A stretch of DNA of 64,000 bases from Cordia subcordata (GCA_028554755.1 JAPTOF010000020.1:3477001-3541000), one strand, 5' to 3'; positions 45,600-58,440 are shown, numbered from the stretch's first letter. Notes: generated by a model from the sequence alone, not told the origin. Numbers and translations are program-made.

Positions 45600-48500
45600 T
45601 TAACATTGGGGAGGCCTTTCATACGTGGGAGGTAAAGAAGGACAATTCTCATTCATGTTAGCATATGGCTCTAATGTGTTGTATAGCGGCAACTCCATCC
45701 GATACTCGCCAAGAATTTGGCAGAAGAGTAGCTGATCATCTCCACTGTTGCACCATTTTGGAAGGCGTGTATGATTATTCTCAAATATTTTCAACATGTA
45801 GGCATCTCTGATCTGTTAACGATAAGAATCACCACATAAGAAATGGTCCCAGCAACGGAAGTTCAAAAAGGCAAAACATTTAGGCATGGCATTGATACTT
45901 ACGGTGAACTCGGTTACTTGAATGGAGTCAGAAATTGGACCAAAAACCCCCGCTTCTTTATACATGGCCAGGATAAAAGCAACACAAGTTGTGGATTTTC
46001 CATCACTATATACCCATTCATCTTGTTCTGGAATGGTAAGCAATTGATCAAAGGTTATTCCTCGTCTTTCAGTTTCATCGAGAATTCCATACAAATCCAA
46101 ATCCTGTGAGAAAATATCCTTTTAGACACACGTAAAGTAAACCAAAAAGAGAAAAAACAAACCTGTCAATTTAAACCAAATAGAGAGAGAAATCAGTCAA
46201 GTTTCACAATCTGCAAAATAAAAACCAAAAAGACTGCTCACAGTAGTTCTACCCATAGAGAAGTCTCAAATTTATTTTCAGGACTTCTTCTGACATTTTC
46301 ATCATACAAATAAAATCTTCAAAGCGAACATTAACACTGAGCATCAAAAATTAAAGTCACAAAATCCTCGGGATTTCATATATCTCTAAACCTTGCAGGA
46401 TCTGCTCACCATGGGAGTTAGACCCTCCGAAATTTCTCTTTGACATTTCAAAGTTAAAGAATACTTTCTGTGAGCCTAATTTCGGCATTTACAACCTGCT
46501 TCCAAAAGACAATGGAGAGATATCAACTATCTTAGTCCCGTCCCTCTTCTCTTTTAATCACTTCAATTTGTTAAGAAATAATAGCATCCAAAATAAAAAG
46601 ATAATTCAGGCTTGCAGTATATAAAAATTGCATGTTCAGAAATGAAAATAGCAGTCAGAAATTCCTCTCAAGAAAATTATTAAACCACTGTGGGTTCAAG
46701 AAAATTACTGAACTACTGTGGATATTTAATTTCACTTAAATAATTCTAGGTCCACGCAGAGGCAAATTATTCTTTGTGAGGTGTTATTGAGAAACAAAAG
46801 ACAAATTCTATAGGTAGAGAGACATATAGATACATGTGCAAGTATATATGCATACATGCCAAACAAAGAAAAATGAAAAGCTTCAGCATACCTCAGTTCC
46901 AAGCCTTTTATTAAGAGCTTCATTCCACATGTTTGCAGCATAGGCTGGCTGCATTCTGGTCCACATAGACATGACAGAAATTACCTGCAAATGGCTTATT
47001 CCAGTGAGAAATATTGCGAAATTCAAATCAGAACTATTCACAAGGAAATGGTACTCGAGAATCCACTCCGATTGCTTCTCTGTATCAAACCCTCAGAGGA
47101 GATAGGAGTTCCTCTTTTGAGTTGACCAGAGGAGAGGGACACACAGAGATGAGAGTTTTACACTTTTCATGTATATAAAATCATATGAAATTTGCTATGA
47201 TGGGTATCCTATACATGGATATCGGGTACACATAAAACCCAGCAACTTGAAGACTTCATGCTACAATATTACAGAATTTGCTATCATCCGCAAAAAGTTC
47301 TCAACACATTTGAGGTAGAAAATTAGCCGACAACCATGCCTAGACAATACAGACACTTAACAGCGCATCTTTACACATACCAAGTGAGCATCAAGAGGGG
47401 GTGGGAAGTTTTCAGTAATCGTATCAATCCAACTAAAGATCATGTTGTGATAACCATATGGTTTGCCTGCCATCCTCCGAGCATACTCCCATGCTGCAGT
47501 AGAATTGAATTTTGCACGCAATTCTGGATGTAAAGGTAGCAATGCTATCTGTGGATTGGAATCATCCTTAAGTGCCAATTCCCACCATTCATCCCAAGGA
47601 ACCACCGCAATAATTTCTTCTCCCTGAAACATGATAAAAGACAGCATTAGATACATTAAATGGAACCTTCATCATTCAACCAGTTCAATGGTAATTCTTC
47701 TATAAAGAGGTCAAAAAATATAGCCAAAAGAAAAAGACCTAATTAACAGTCCAAATTAGCTGAGTTGCTTAATTGACAAGAATTGTAATATGTGTCTTCA
47801 GTAATTGTAATATGTGTCTTCAGGATATGAATTCTCCATTCTAAACTCAAATTAGAAGTCCTCAAATGTCACCAGGCCTTTCAGACTAACAATTATACTT
47901 TCACAGACCTACCAAGAGAGTAAGGCACCATTAAGCCAAGCACTTTGGAGTTCCAAGAGTATTTAATAAAGAAAAGGGTGAATTGCTCAACTACCTCTTG
48001 TGGTCTGACTAATATTCACAACTTTCCCCTGTGTTTTACAAATTAGCTACTTGACCCCTTATGGCTTCAACGATAGTGCACACGACCCCCTAAAGCTAAC
48101 CGCCGCTAGCTTTTTAACGGATTTTAGTAAAATGTCATTTTTGTCCTTGTCTAATCCAATAAAAAAATCTATTTTACCTTCATTTTATTTTAAAAATAAT
48201 TAAAAAAAAAACTTTTAAAAAAGTCGTAAAAAGTCCATTTTGCCCCTAACTTATTAAATAAAATATCTATTTTACCTTTATTTTATTTTAAAATAAAAAA
48301 TAAAAAATTAAATTAGAACAAACACAAAAAAAAAAAAGAAAGAAAACATGAGGGATGGGGGGGTGGGGGCTGCTGGATGTGGGGGCGACGGGGGTGGGGC
48401 TGGTGGGCTGGGGGGTGGCTGGGGCTGGGGTGGGGTGACAGGGGTGGTGTCTTTTTTTTTTTTTAATTTAATTGCTTTTATTTTTTAAACAAATTAAAGA

Positions 48501-50996
48501 TAGAAAAGTTTATTTAATGCATTTATTATGAAAAAATAAAGCAAAATTGCACAAGCCGCCCGTGCATGTCAAAACACGTTATTTTGGACGAAAAAATTAA
48601 CGGAGGAGGTCTATGTGCACCCTCATGAAAACTACAAGGGGTGACTTAGCTAATTTCGTAACCATAGGATATATTGTGCACATTTGTCAAACCACAGGGG
48701 GAAATTGAGCAATTCACCCTAAAGAAAATGCTATACTAGATTACAATTGATAACACACACAGAAATAGAGCTCAATGTGTCCATTTTTTCAAAAAAAAAA
48801 TTCTTTGAAAAATGAGAGGTCATTCTTTTTCTTTTTCTGTTTTTCTTCAAAGGATCAACAACTTACACACATGCCAACTAAAGAAGGTCATTCACAAACC
48901 TTTTCATTCTCATGTCCTGATTCACCAACCCAAAGATTGCCCTTCTCATCCTTCAAACAAACAGCAGTATGACCAGCAAAGGCACCAGTGACCCACTTCT
49001 CAAGTGTTTCAAATCCACCCCACCGACCACGGATCTTTGAGAGAGCCAAAAAATCACCAGAATGAACATCAGCTGGATTAATGGTTGCACGCCATGGCTG
49101 AGGGCGTTTTTCAAAAGTTGCGCCCATGTGTTTCTTCAGAAAAGCTATGTTTGCACTCTGACCCCAAATTGTATTAGAAAATAGAGGTAACACATCCACC
49201 AAGGATAACAAGGTCCCGAGCATTCCAGATGGCATAAGAAATACAGAGATTCCGTGCTGCTTTACCTGCTCAAGGTTGACAGAAATGTCAATTTTTACAT
49301 ATCATCCAACAGGATTATAATTTACAAAAATATCGACACAGTTATACATATTCCAACTCTGCAGGCTCTTCCCAAGACTCAATTTTCAATGTGTGCTGTC
49401 GAGCTTGAAAGTAGTAATCCCAGGTAATCCTATAAGGCGTGGCAAAAACATACAGATCTATACATGTCCAGCTGTGTGGTGTAGCAGTCTGTCAAGAGAA
49501 GCAGAGAAAGACATGAGCATATAATTTTATATGAATCATTCAAGTGATAACACAAAAAGGTACTAAAAGTATGAGATAAAGATGTTCATAAATGTAACCA
49601 TATGTCATGTTTAATATCCTCTCCCTTGACACCTGCCATTACAAGCATCAAATGGTTTCACTATGATAACTGTATCTGATAATTGTTCCAAGTAAAAGTT
49701 AAAGGAAACGAAAGGATTCATGGCTATAACCAACACCGTCATCCCCTTTTCAGTACTAATAAACCACCATAGCAACACACTATACTCAACTACTGGTGGC
49801 AGAACATTGAAAGCAGCTAATTTGCTTCAGGATCCAGTTAAAAAAGCAATACTTCAAGCTTGTCATCATATGCACATACATACATGCATACATATATATA
49901 TACATATACATGTATATAACTTAAATCGTTACTAAGAACCTTGTCGATAGCTTCTCAAGCCTCTGGTCAACAATACAAACATATACATCCTTATAACTAT
50001 TGGCAAAGGACAGTAAAGCAGGGGTATGCTAAAGGGCTCAATCTTGATCAACATTGTCACGATGAACAATCCCAGCATTATCATATCAACCAGATTCAAG
50101 ATCCGAACCCTCCATAGTTCAATTTTTGATAGAGTTCTGTTTAAGTACTCTTATACAGATAAAAAGTTTTCTTTTTTTGGTTTCAGTTGCCTCATTTCAA
50201 AGAATGGAACCCAAAGATAGTCTTTCCTTTTTGTCTGAGGAATAACAATCCACCCTCTTTTTATCAGTACCCGTACTTTTCTTATTCCCCAACCCCTCTC
50301 CCCACCTCCTTGTTGAACTTTCATTAGTCTAAGTTATCCTTCTCCGTGAGATGACGTCGGCTACCATCATTTATATAAATAAACAAAGTCATCCTATTTA
50401 TACCTAAAGCATTTCAATGCTTTTGATTTCAGCTATTTTTTTGATTTCAGGTCTTTTTTTCTTTTTTGTGCGTATATATTTCATTAAAAACTCAAGAGTT
50501 ACACTACAATGATCAGCTAAGTCCACACAAATACACAATTATCGAACAGTTCATCAAATTAACTATCTTTTTCACCAGAAAAAGCAATTTAAACATCAAA
50601 ATTAACAATTGCATATATATGTATAATCTTATCACACACGATATACTTTAAGAATTCAGGTACCGATAAGTAAATGACGCCGCCGCCCATGCCACGATCA
50701 CCATGGCTGGTGAACTCGACCCGCGCCTCGTTGTCGTAAAAGCACGCGCCTTTCCAACTAATAGTCCCATTACTCGGCGACAGGGACCCAACGTACGACG
50801 GCAACAAGTCCACAGCGCTATGAAGGTTGTTCATGACCGGCCACGATATCTGACGTGGCAGCACCGGGAGCACATCTTTTGCCCGGAATGGTACTTTCAG
50901 TGCATCCCCAAACCCTAACCCTAAATTGATTAGCACTGTAATTAACCATATTTTACGACATAACAGTGACAATAATAGCATTATTTGATTAATCAA
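45600..50996 (-). CDS. Secretory-pathway protein, putative circularly permuted papain-like (NlpC/P60 superfamily)
   Basis: Seven exons on the minus strand: 50664-50996, 49348-49488, 48900-49265, 47381-47623, 46892-46984, 45903-46103, 45600-45812. Each is a multiple of three and every junction is GT-AG in phase 0, giving 529 residues. The N-terminus is a hydrophobic signal peptide (about 1-31; a second Met at 6 is an alternative start). Conserved-looking blocks: PHSWTCIDLYVFATPYR (exon 2), VHSGDFLAL then AFAGHTAVC and LWVGES (exon 3), WEYARRMAGKPYGYHN (exon 4), KSTTCVAFILAMYKEAG (exon 6). The order GD, then H257, then E273, then a late C432 matches permuted papain folds such as YiiX/LRAT, where His precedes Cys. 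That assignment is my inference; no function is known to me. Intron 3 hosts a 744-base Mutator-like MITE. Confidence 0.85.
47976..48719. mobile_element. Mutator-like MITE with 9-base target duplication, inside an intron
   Basis: Terminal repeats of about 115 bases: left GGGTGAATTGCTCAACTACC, right ending GAGCAATTCACCC. They remain alignable through TTAGCTA-TTGACCCCTT and GTGCACACGACC. The nonamer TAAAGAAAA is perfect at 47967-47975 and 48720-48728, the duplication length of Mutator-like elements. There is no transposase. A G-rich minisatellite-like core lies at 48351-48450. Confidence 0.9.
48351..48450 (+). repeat. G-rich tract with many G3-G8 runs
   Basis: At least a dozen runs of three or more G are separated by one to seven bases (GGGGCTGG and GGGGTGGC-like units). 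It can form G-quadruplexes on the plus strand, that is, on the non-transcript strand of the host gene. It lies within the intronic MITE. Confidence 0.85.
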
Positions 50997-51354
50997 TTAT
51001 CAAATTTGCTGTCTGATTTTAGAATATGATTCTGATGATGTTATGATGTTTGACTTTTCGTGCAGTGTTGAGGATTGGGGGGGGCTTGGGTTTGGGGGTG
51101 TGGACCTCAAGACTTTGCGTGTTTTAGAATATTTTGGACACCTTTGTGGGTGAGAGTGAAGACTTCATTTTTGTTTTTTGGTCAAGAAGAAAGAGAGTAG
51201 AGTAAGGGGCTGTTTGGTTTACGAAAATGACTATTGATATTTTTGTTACATTTCTAAAATTTGTTATATTTTTGTCTCTTTTGTTAAAATTAATGCTATT
51301 GAGGATTTTAAATAATTTTTTTCAAAATACTCCTAAGTTAAAAATATAGAAATA
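50997..51354. other. Upstream region of the seven-exon gene
   Basis: Noncoding promoter side with a G-rich patch (51076-51102). No clear TATA box on the minus strand. Confidence 0.4.
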
Positions 51355-51390
51355 TTGCATTTGCTTGTGTATATGGGTGTGTGTATGATA

Positions 51391-52414
51391 TTTGATCATG
51401 TGCGTGTAAAAAAGAGAGGGGGGGGGGTGGTGTGGGGCTTGATACCACGGATGAGTAAGGAGAGTAATGTTCTGTGGCTTGCAAGTAAATCTGGTAGTTT
51501 TACTACAAGGTTTGATCTATATTTGATTGTGTGCAGTGTGTGCATGTGGTTTGATCTTATTTATGTGTGTGTTAACATTGGGTATATAGCACGGCTTCAC
51601 CATGGGTGTGTGTGCATTATCAAGTGTTTGATCATGTGTGTGTAAAAAAGAGGTGACGAAGGGGAAAAAGAAAAAGGAGGAGAGGGGGGGGGGGGCGCGC
51701 TTGATGCCACGGATGAGTAAGGAAGGTAATGTGCTGTGGCTTGCAAGTAAATCTGGTAGTTTTACTACTACAAGGTTTGCTTGGGAGGCATGTAGGAAAA
51801 AAAAAAAAAAGCATGAATATACTAAGTGGTCTATTGTTGTGTGGTTTAAGGATCATGTGCCTGAACATAGATTCTGTGCGTGGTCGGCATCGCTTAATAG
51901 GCTGCCAACTAAGTATAGGCTTCTTTCATAGGCGCTTAATGTTGATCTATGTTGTGTATTTTGTTGGCGTCAGGTTAAGACTAATGTAGCTTCTCTCAGC
52001 AGCTTTGGCGAATGGGGGCAGTCTTGGCTAAATGTTATACGAGGGTGAAACCTTGGCAGGAGATTGGTATTAGTCTTTTGGGGTGCAGCAAGCAACATAT
52101 TCTGCAAACAGCAATTCTCTGGCTACTCTTCTCAACATTGATTCTTTATTTGTGGAAGGAGAGAAACTTAAGGGTGCACCGTGAATTAGCAACCGAGGAA
52201 GACAGTATTTTTGGACAAATTGGTTTTGTAGTTGGGCATAAGACATGTAGGAGTAAGCTTAGAAGAAATACGTTGAATTTAGCTCTTTGTAGGAATTGGG
52301 ATATAGATCTGGCAATCTTGATTTGAACCTCGTGCACTCTGTTTTCGGAGTGCCTACCTCCTATTTTTTTGTATATGTTTGATCAATAAAGCTACTTACT
52401 CAGCGTAAAAAAAA
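51391..52414 (+). mobile_element. 5'-truncated LINE (non-LTR retrotransposon) 3' end
   Basis: A frame from 51704 reads GNVLWLASKSGSFTTTRFAW, then VVWFKDHVPEHRFCAWSASLNRLPTKYRLLS, TAG, ALNVDLCCVFCWRQ. This is the zf-RVT region at the C-terminus of LINE ORF2; the TAG at about 51929 replaces the usual Trp. A later frame holds LYLWKERNLRVHRE, the next conserved block. AATAAA at 52385-52390 and an A8 tail at 52407-52414 mark the 3' end. The segment 51391-51513 is a diverged direct duplicate of 51627-51778. It has decayed and is not autonomous. Confidence 0.85.
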
Positions 52415-53399
52415 TTGTGAAATTTTTGCACTTGGGCCAAACTTGTAATTACAACAGACTTAGACATCTAGCTTTTGACATTAATGCATGGGCCAAACAG
52501 GGACCTTATATCATATACTTAAAGACTATACACCCATCAAATACTATGCACATTGAATAAACAAAGATCGCAAAATAAATAGTATAAAAATTATGAATGA
52601 ACATGTCCATTAGATTATTCACTACTTTTTTATTATTTTTTCATAATTTATTAGTTCACCACTTAACATATATTTGTTCACCACTCTTACACACACACAT
52701 ACACAAAAATATATTCACGCACAGACCTACAAAGTATTAATATTATGAATAAATAATATTAATATTTTGAACAAACAATATTACAATTCTAAACAAATAA
52801 TATTAATATTATAAACAAATGTGAGAGAGTATAGAAAAACACGACGATGGAATATAGTATAAATTACAGCCAAACACAACTTCTCACGCCCCAAAAATAA
52901 GAGAATGACATGATCAATGCGACCCTTGTCACATAGACAACACAAAGCCTCTGTCAGAAAATAAAACAAAACATTCCCTCTCCAAAATTCAAACTGAGTA
53001 AATAAATTTCTATAATATACGAAAAAAGCAAATATTGAATAATACATCTCCAAAATGAACCAAAAGAAATCGCCTCCAGATTCTTGGAGTAATAGGAATT
53101 AGCTAAGCTACAAGGGTGCTAAAAGAATAATATTCTCTAAACCCGTGGTGATCAATGATTAACAAAGACATAATCATTGACACAAATACATCCTCAAGTA
53201 AAAAAGACACAAACATCGGTTGCCTCTCTTTCAAGCAGTCCTGCTTGCATATACATTGGTTCAGATCAAGCGATAATTGCTCTTTCTGTGCTTAGCAACT
53301 TAATTAGCCATGATAGTTCAGATGAAAATTCTCCATCCCATTGTTGTTGGCAGACTTAGATGGCAGTGTGCAGAATAAAATCACTGGTTAGCAAAAGTA
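52415..53399. other. Intergenic and 3' flank of the MYND-type gene
   Basis: AT-rich, with repeated AATATTAATATT motifs at about 52735-52815. No gene. Confidence 0.4.
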
Positions 53400-56300
53400 T
53401 TAGTTGATGCAATGAATTCTATCTGCTTCCGATCGGCTACTTGACATTCCAAAGACAAAGCAGTTAGAGTAACACGGGAGAAGTAGAGCACTGTCTTCCA
53501 CTGCCATAGGCTGCCTGAATGGATTTAGCTGAATCTGCTAAGTGTCCAAACAAAATCATTAGTTTATTGAAATTTAAAGGGAAATTAGTTGGTACAAGTT
53601 TAACTTGGAAGAGGAAAGGAACAGACGGGAATAGTTGGGGAACAGCCAGTTACTGTGCTAATACAAGAAGCAGCCAAATGTGAAGCTTCTTCACAATAAT
53701 CTGAGAAAATTGCTGGGACTTTCATTGCCTTTATTAGGTCCTGGAGTGATGGTAAAGTTCAGGAAGCAATACATCAGAACAGATAGAGATTGTATACACA
53801 TGTAAATGTCATACATATACATGTGTCAGTGTGTATAGATATATGAGTGTGTATGTATATAGATACACATATACAGACGAGAGAGAGAGAGAGTGAGTTT
53901 GGGTACGTAACACTCACAATAGTTGGTAACCAACTCGTGTAAGCTGCAAGACCAGCATTTGGGGATATAATTAAATTAGGATAAGAATCCTGTCAATGCA
54001 ATTGATACATTGAGATCCAAGAAACATTACATAAAGTACAAAAATCCTTTAGATCACAAAAATCTGAGATTAAACAACCTTCACTATATCCCTGTATCGA
54101 TCATGGTAAAAACCTGAATGAAGCTGCACTCTGACTGTTGGAGATCTACCACGGGATACCCTAGGGCTATACGTCTCACTGGTAGATTTACACTCACAGT
54201 CCATCTCGGTACATCGGGCATAACCATAAAGATCAATGCCTTCACCATCCCTAAGTCATCCAGATGCTAGAAAACAATGTCAGGAAGGAAAGGTCAAGCA
54301 ACAATTATATAAGATAAGAAGATATCAAATCTACCAGCAGTGTCCATCTTATTTCAAAAAGAGTTCCAATTAGGTTGGTATTTTCAGTAAATCAACATTT
54401 CTTGACTTATATTTGCCCAAGGGCTTAATTGGACTAGAGATTTCAACTAGAAAGCATACAACTACCTCTCTTTTGGAATTGCAGGACCGATCAATTCTAA
54501 GCGCATCTTCACCCCAGGAAAAAGTGCACGCAATTCTCCAAATGCTACAAGTTGATGAAGCTCTCTTTCGGGCCCTTTCAGAAGTTGATCAAAAAATGAA
54601 ATTCAGAATTACCTATCTATTTAAAAGTAGTTTCAAAGAAATAAATAATGAACATGCCAAAGAGGAAAGGAAGACAGTCATATCTCTCAGCAGTAGAAGC
54701 TGAGCAGTGCCAAAACAAAGAAATTGTAGGGCCTAAAAGTTGAGATCATGAAGGTCAAGTTCCTTTAAAGTTTAATGATTTAATGATTGTTAGATATATT
54801 TCTAACTTAAGGAGACAAGATAAGCTGCTAAGAGTAATTAGATAATACTCAGTGCCTGTAGCACAACTCTTCAATTTTCCTTCTTTTTCAGCTCTTATGT
54901 CTTTAGACTCATTCTCATATGTGTGATGCACTTTACATTCTGGAAGAGGTTGACAACGCGTTCTTACAAAATCCTTTGAAAAGATTAAGTACATATTCTA
55001 TGCACTAAAAAGGAACAAAAGTGAAAAGATACCGAGATAATGTATGCACAATTCCTCAGCAGTTTGAGGAATCAAATTTCTCCTGGTTGCAAGCTGAACG
55101 GTCCAGTATAACATAAGTGGCTGGGAAAAGAATAAGAAAGAACAGCAGTTACAATCTCAACTTGCCTGATATCAGAAAGCACCTTGTCTATACTCTGTAG
55201 ATAATATATGCACCAGTTGTTTTCTAGAATACCCTACTTAGTTGTTTTCTAGAATATCCTACTTAGTAACCTATATATGATGCTACAACAATTCGAACTG
55301 GGGCATTTCTTCTTACATACATATTCACCAACATACCCAGTGAAGAAGCACGGCTACAGGAGAACATAGTGAAATGCCCCTCCACTCATAGTACTCATTC
55401 CAACTGTTTAGTTGCTCTGGTATTGAAGAGGAAGGGGCTGCAGATATATGCTCAAGTAAGTTACTTTCTCACTAGATCAAGCACTAGTTTAAGAATAATT
55501 GTTCTGACAGAAAGATGATACCTTTACAAGGACAAAACACACTTGAGAGATTCCAATCTCGAATCAACCTATTTCAGTAGAATCCGAGGAAAAAGAAAAG
55601 GTTAAGAGTCCATCCACGAGGTAATTGGAACTACAATATAATATTTAGTCTGATAGTAGCATCTTGATACTGCTAATATAATATTTAGTCTGATAGTAGC
55701 ATCTTGATACTGCTATCTTTCACGAGGCTGCTACTATTGCCCAACAAACTACCATAAAAACAATATGCCCAAAAGAAACAGAAGTTCTGCATTTTCATTA
55801 TCCCTTTAGGTCATGTCAATCCCCACATACCCATTTTACGTGCATCCATTCTTTAAGTAGGGGTTTGAATAGCAAATGCTCGTGTCAAGATTCATCCATA
55901 TAGAGAGTCACCAATCCACAACTCCCACCTCCAACCAAAACAAGTCTTAACATCCTAAATCACAAAAATAAGGCTACCTCATTTCACTCAAGTTGCTAAT
56001 CATATAACATAAGACTAATGCATAAAAACTTACAAAGAGTTCTCAGAATCTTATCATCAAATCCAGTAAATACATCATATTACATAATTCCCATAACAAA
56101 CAGACACCAGTTGCAAAACACAACAAACCTTGAATCATCCAACATCGCAGCCGCAGTTGATTCTCCACAACTACATTCCCACATCCACATTCCTCTGCCA
56201 TGAACTCCTTGTTCGGTTAAGAACGAACACCTTGACTTCCTTTTCTCACAAATCTACACAAACTCAACATTATCACATCAATATGAAAAACAAAAACAGA

Positions 56301-57003
56301 AAGTCACAGTCCATAAACTTCATGCAAATAGCAGCATTTTGAGAAGTTTAGAAAAGCACCTTTTTTCAGAACTTATACTGAAAAACTCTTTTAAAAGCCA
56401 ATCCAGTCAAGTCCAAAAGTGCTCTTTTAAGCTTTTTAAGAGTTTCAGCTTCTTTTGAAAAAGTACTTATTTAAAAAAATGTATTTTTTCATGAAAAAAA
56501 AGGGTGCTTTTTCATTTTTTTTTTTCCAGAAAAAGGCCAATTCAAGTAGGCCCTTAACCCATTAACAAGTGATCATTTAACAGCCGCGCCAAGCATGAAA
56601 TTTTAGGGGGGGAGGGGGGGGAAAGCTAAAATAGATTAATGGTTTAATTTCATTTACCTCAACAGTGGCTTCATTTGAAAACGTGAAAGGAAAATTATTC
56701 AACACCTCAACGCGATTCATTTGCTCTCTTAACCTACCACACTCTTTCCTGTGAACACTCCTATGCGAAACCTTCGATTTTTCAAGAATAAAAATAAAAA
56801 TGAAAACAAAAATTAAGCTCCAGCATATAATCAATAGAAACATAGAATTATCAATCATTTCACCGTAACTGCATTAACAATTCAGGATCGTTAGATGGGA
56901 CCTGGTGAGAGAGGGAGCAATAAGCAACGGCACGACACCGTTCGCAGCGTCTGGTGGGTGGGCCCACACAAGGGCTTCGCCTGGCTTTTCCGGCACACTC
57001 CAT
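53400..57003 (-). CDS. MYND zinc-finger protein with MSS51-C-like domain
   Basis: Eleven exons on the minus strand: 56902-57003, 56658-56771, 56129-56253, 55522-55568, 55337-55437, 55033-55120, 54466-54574, 54079-54250, 53918-53989, 53627-53740, 53400-53534. Phases close exactly to 392 residues. The N-terminal MYND-type finger uses C3, C12, C20, C23, C29, H33, H41 and C45 and is split by intron 1. The family blocks that follow are [115 protein letters not shown] and [20 protein letters not shown]. Fungal MSS51 acts in mitochondrial COX1 translation; the plant proteins share only the C-terminal domain and their role is not established. Donors of introns 1 (GTCCCA) and 10 (GTCTGT) are weak. Confidence 0.9.
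55635..55714. repeat. Perfect 40-base tandem duplication in an intron
   Basis: A 40-base unit containing TAGTCTGATAGTAGCATC occurs twice in tandem without a mismatch, inside intron 3 of the MYND-type gene. Perfect identity implies a recent event. Confidence 0.95.
56344..56557. mobile_element. Tourist-like MITE, TTGTTTGGATT family, rearranged copy C
   Basis: The right end GGCCAATTCAAGTAGGCCC is followed by TTAA, and an internal AAAGCCAATCCAGTCAAG looks like a second right end. This may be two nested or partly deleted copies. It lies within intron 2 of the MYND-type gene. Confidence 0.5.
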
Positions 57004-58440
57004 TTTTTGGTTCAGCTGAAGCTTCAGCTAAAAATATTATTATTATTATGATTATAAATAATTGGTTTATTGAATTGTTTTGGATATTAATTTGGGCCTG
57101 AGAAAATGTGACATTTTGAATGCCCAAATGTAAAAGGGATGACTCTTTATCAGATTTAAGCCTAATGGTTTAGTGCTGGCCCAGTTTATATATATATAAA
57201 AATATTTTTTATGAGTATCGAAGCTGTAATTAACTCATATTCGCCTATTTTGAAGATTTTTTTTTTTTTGGGTAAAATCTAATTTAAAAGTTAAGAAGCT
57301 TCAAAGCGGAACTCTATGAAAAAAAAAAATTTTAGCAAAACTATTTTTGCATCATGTTGAAAGTTATTTTTCATTTTCTTTTGAACCCCGGCATATTTTT
57401 GGAGATTTAATATAGCTCCCAAAATAATTAAAAATTCAACAATTGAAAAAACAATATCAAAAAGTCATCCACATTTCTATTAGAGCTCTATTACTGAAAG
57501 TTTTATAACTTAATAATTAAAAACTTCACAGTTAGACTAAATAAACCCCCTAAATCTTGCTCGTTTTAATCCTTCAAAATGATGTTGAAAAACTATAAAC
57601 TTCTAAAAGAGACAATTCCGACCTTCTAAAGAAGTGAAAATTTGCTATTAAAAATTAAGAAATCAAATTGTACAAGCCTATACTCTCTTCTCCCAGGAGA
57701 CTTTTATAAAAATATTATGAAGGAGGTTGATCTAGAGAAATAGTTTTAAGAGCTCTGACTTCTTAAAAAAAAAAAAGTAATCTTCACATATTAAAAAATT
57801 ATTAAATTAAAAAATTAATATAAGAGAATCTAAATTCGATTATCACTTCATTTTCGTACCAACAACCAAGAAATTGCGAAGATGACCGTCGCGTCCCTAT
57901 TCCTAAGCTTCAGAATTCAAATCATATGAGCTCAGTTATACACTTATACCCACTCGAATTCAAGATCCGCAGTTCACATGCCCATTATTTTTTTCCTTTC
58001 TTTTTCTTGCTTGACTTGATCTTATGAAGCATATTAACAAAAAAAATACTGGAGATTCAAATATTAAAGCAAAATCAATAAGAAGGGGGGTGGGGGTTAG
58101 TTGGCGTTAATTGACTATTTGTGCTAGTCTTAAATAAGTTAATGCTTTCTCATTTGAGTTAAGAGATTTTCCACTTAAATAATAATAGAAGAGCATTGCT
58201 AAATAATACTCTTCTATTTTTATCATTCAGATGTCACGTTTTATGTGTATACCTAGTTAGTAAATCAAAATAATATATATTTTTTAGTTTTCTTTTCTTT
58301 TAGTATATATTAACTACGTAAATTACACATATAAGAAATAATAAATAACAAAATATAAAGGAATTTACCGTTGTTCGTAAAATAATCATTTTAATCAATA
58401 AATGAAAAATAACATAAAGTATTATTATATTTTATAATAA
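57004..58440. other. Upstream flank of the MYND-type gene and intergenic DNA
   Basis: TATTTATAA on the minus strand at about 57050-57060 is a possible TATA element 50 bases before the ATG. No other gene or repeat is seen. Confidence 0.4.

Noticed and set aside
54413..54703. 96-codon plus-strand frame
   Set aside because: Antisense to exon 7 of the MYND-type gene; no independent coding signature.
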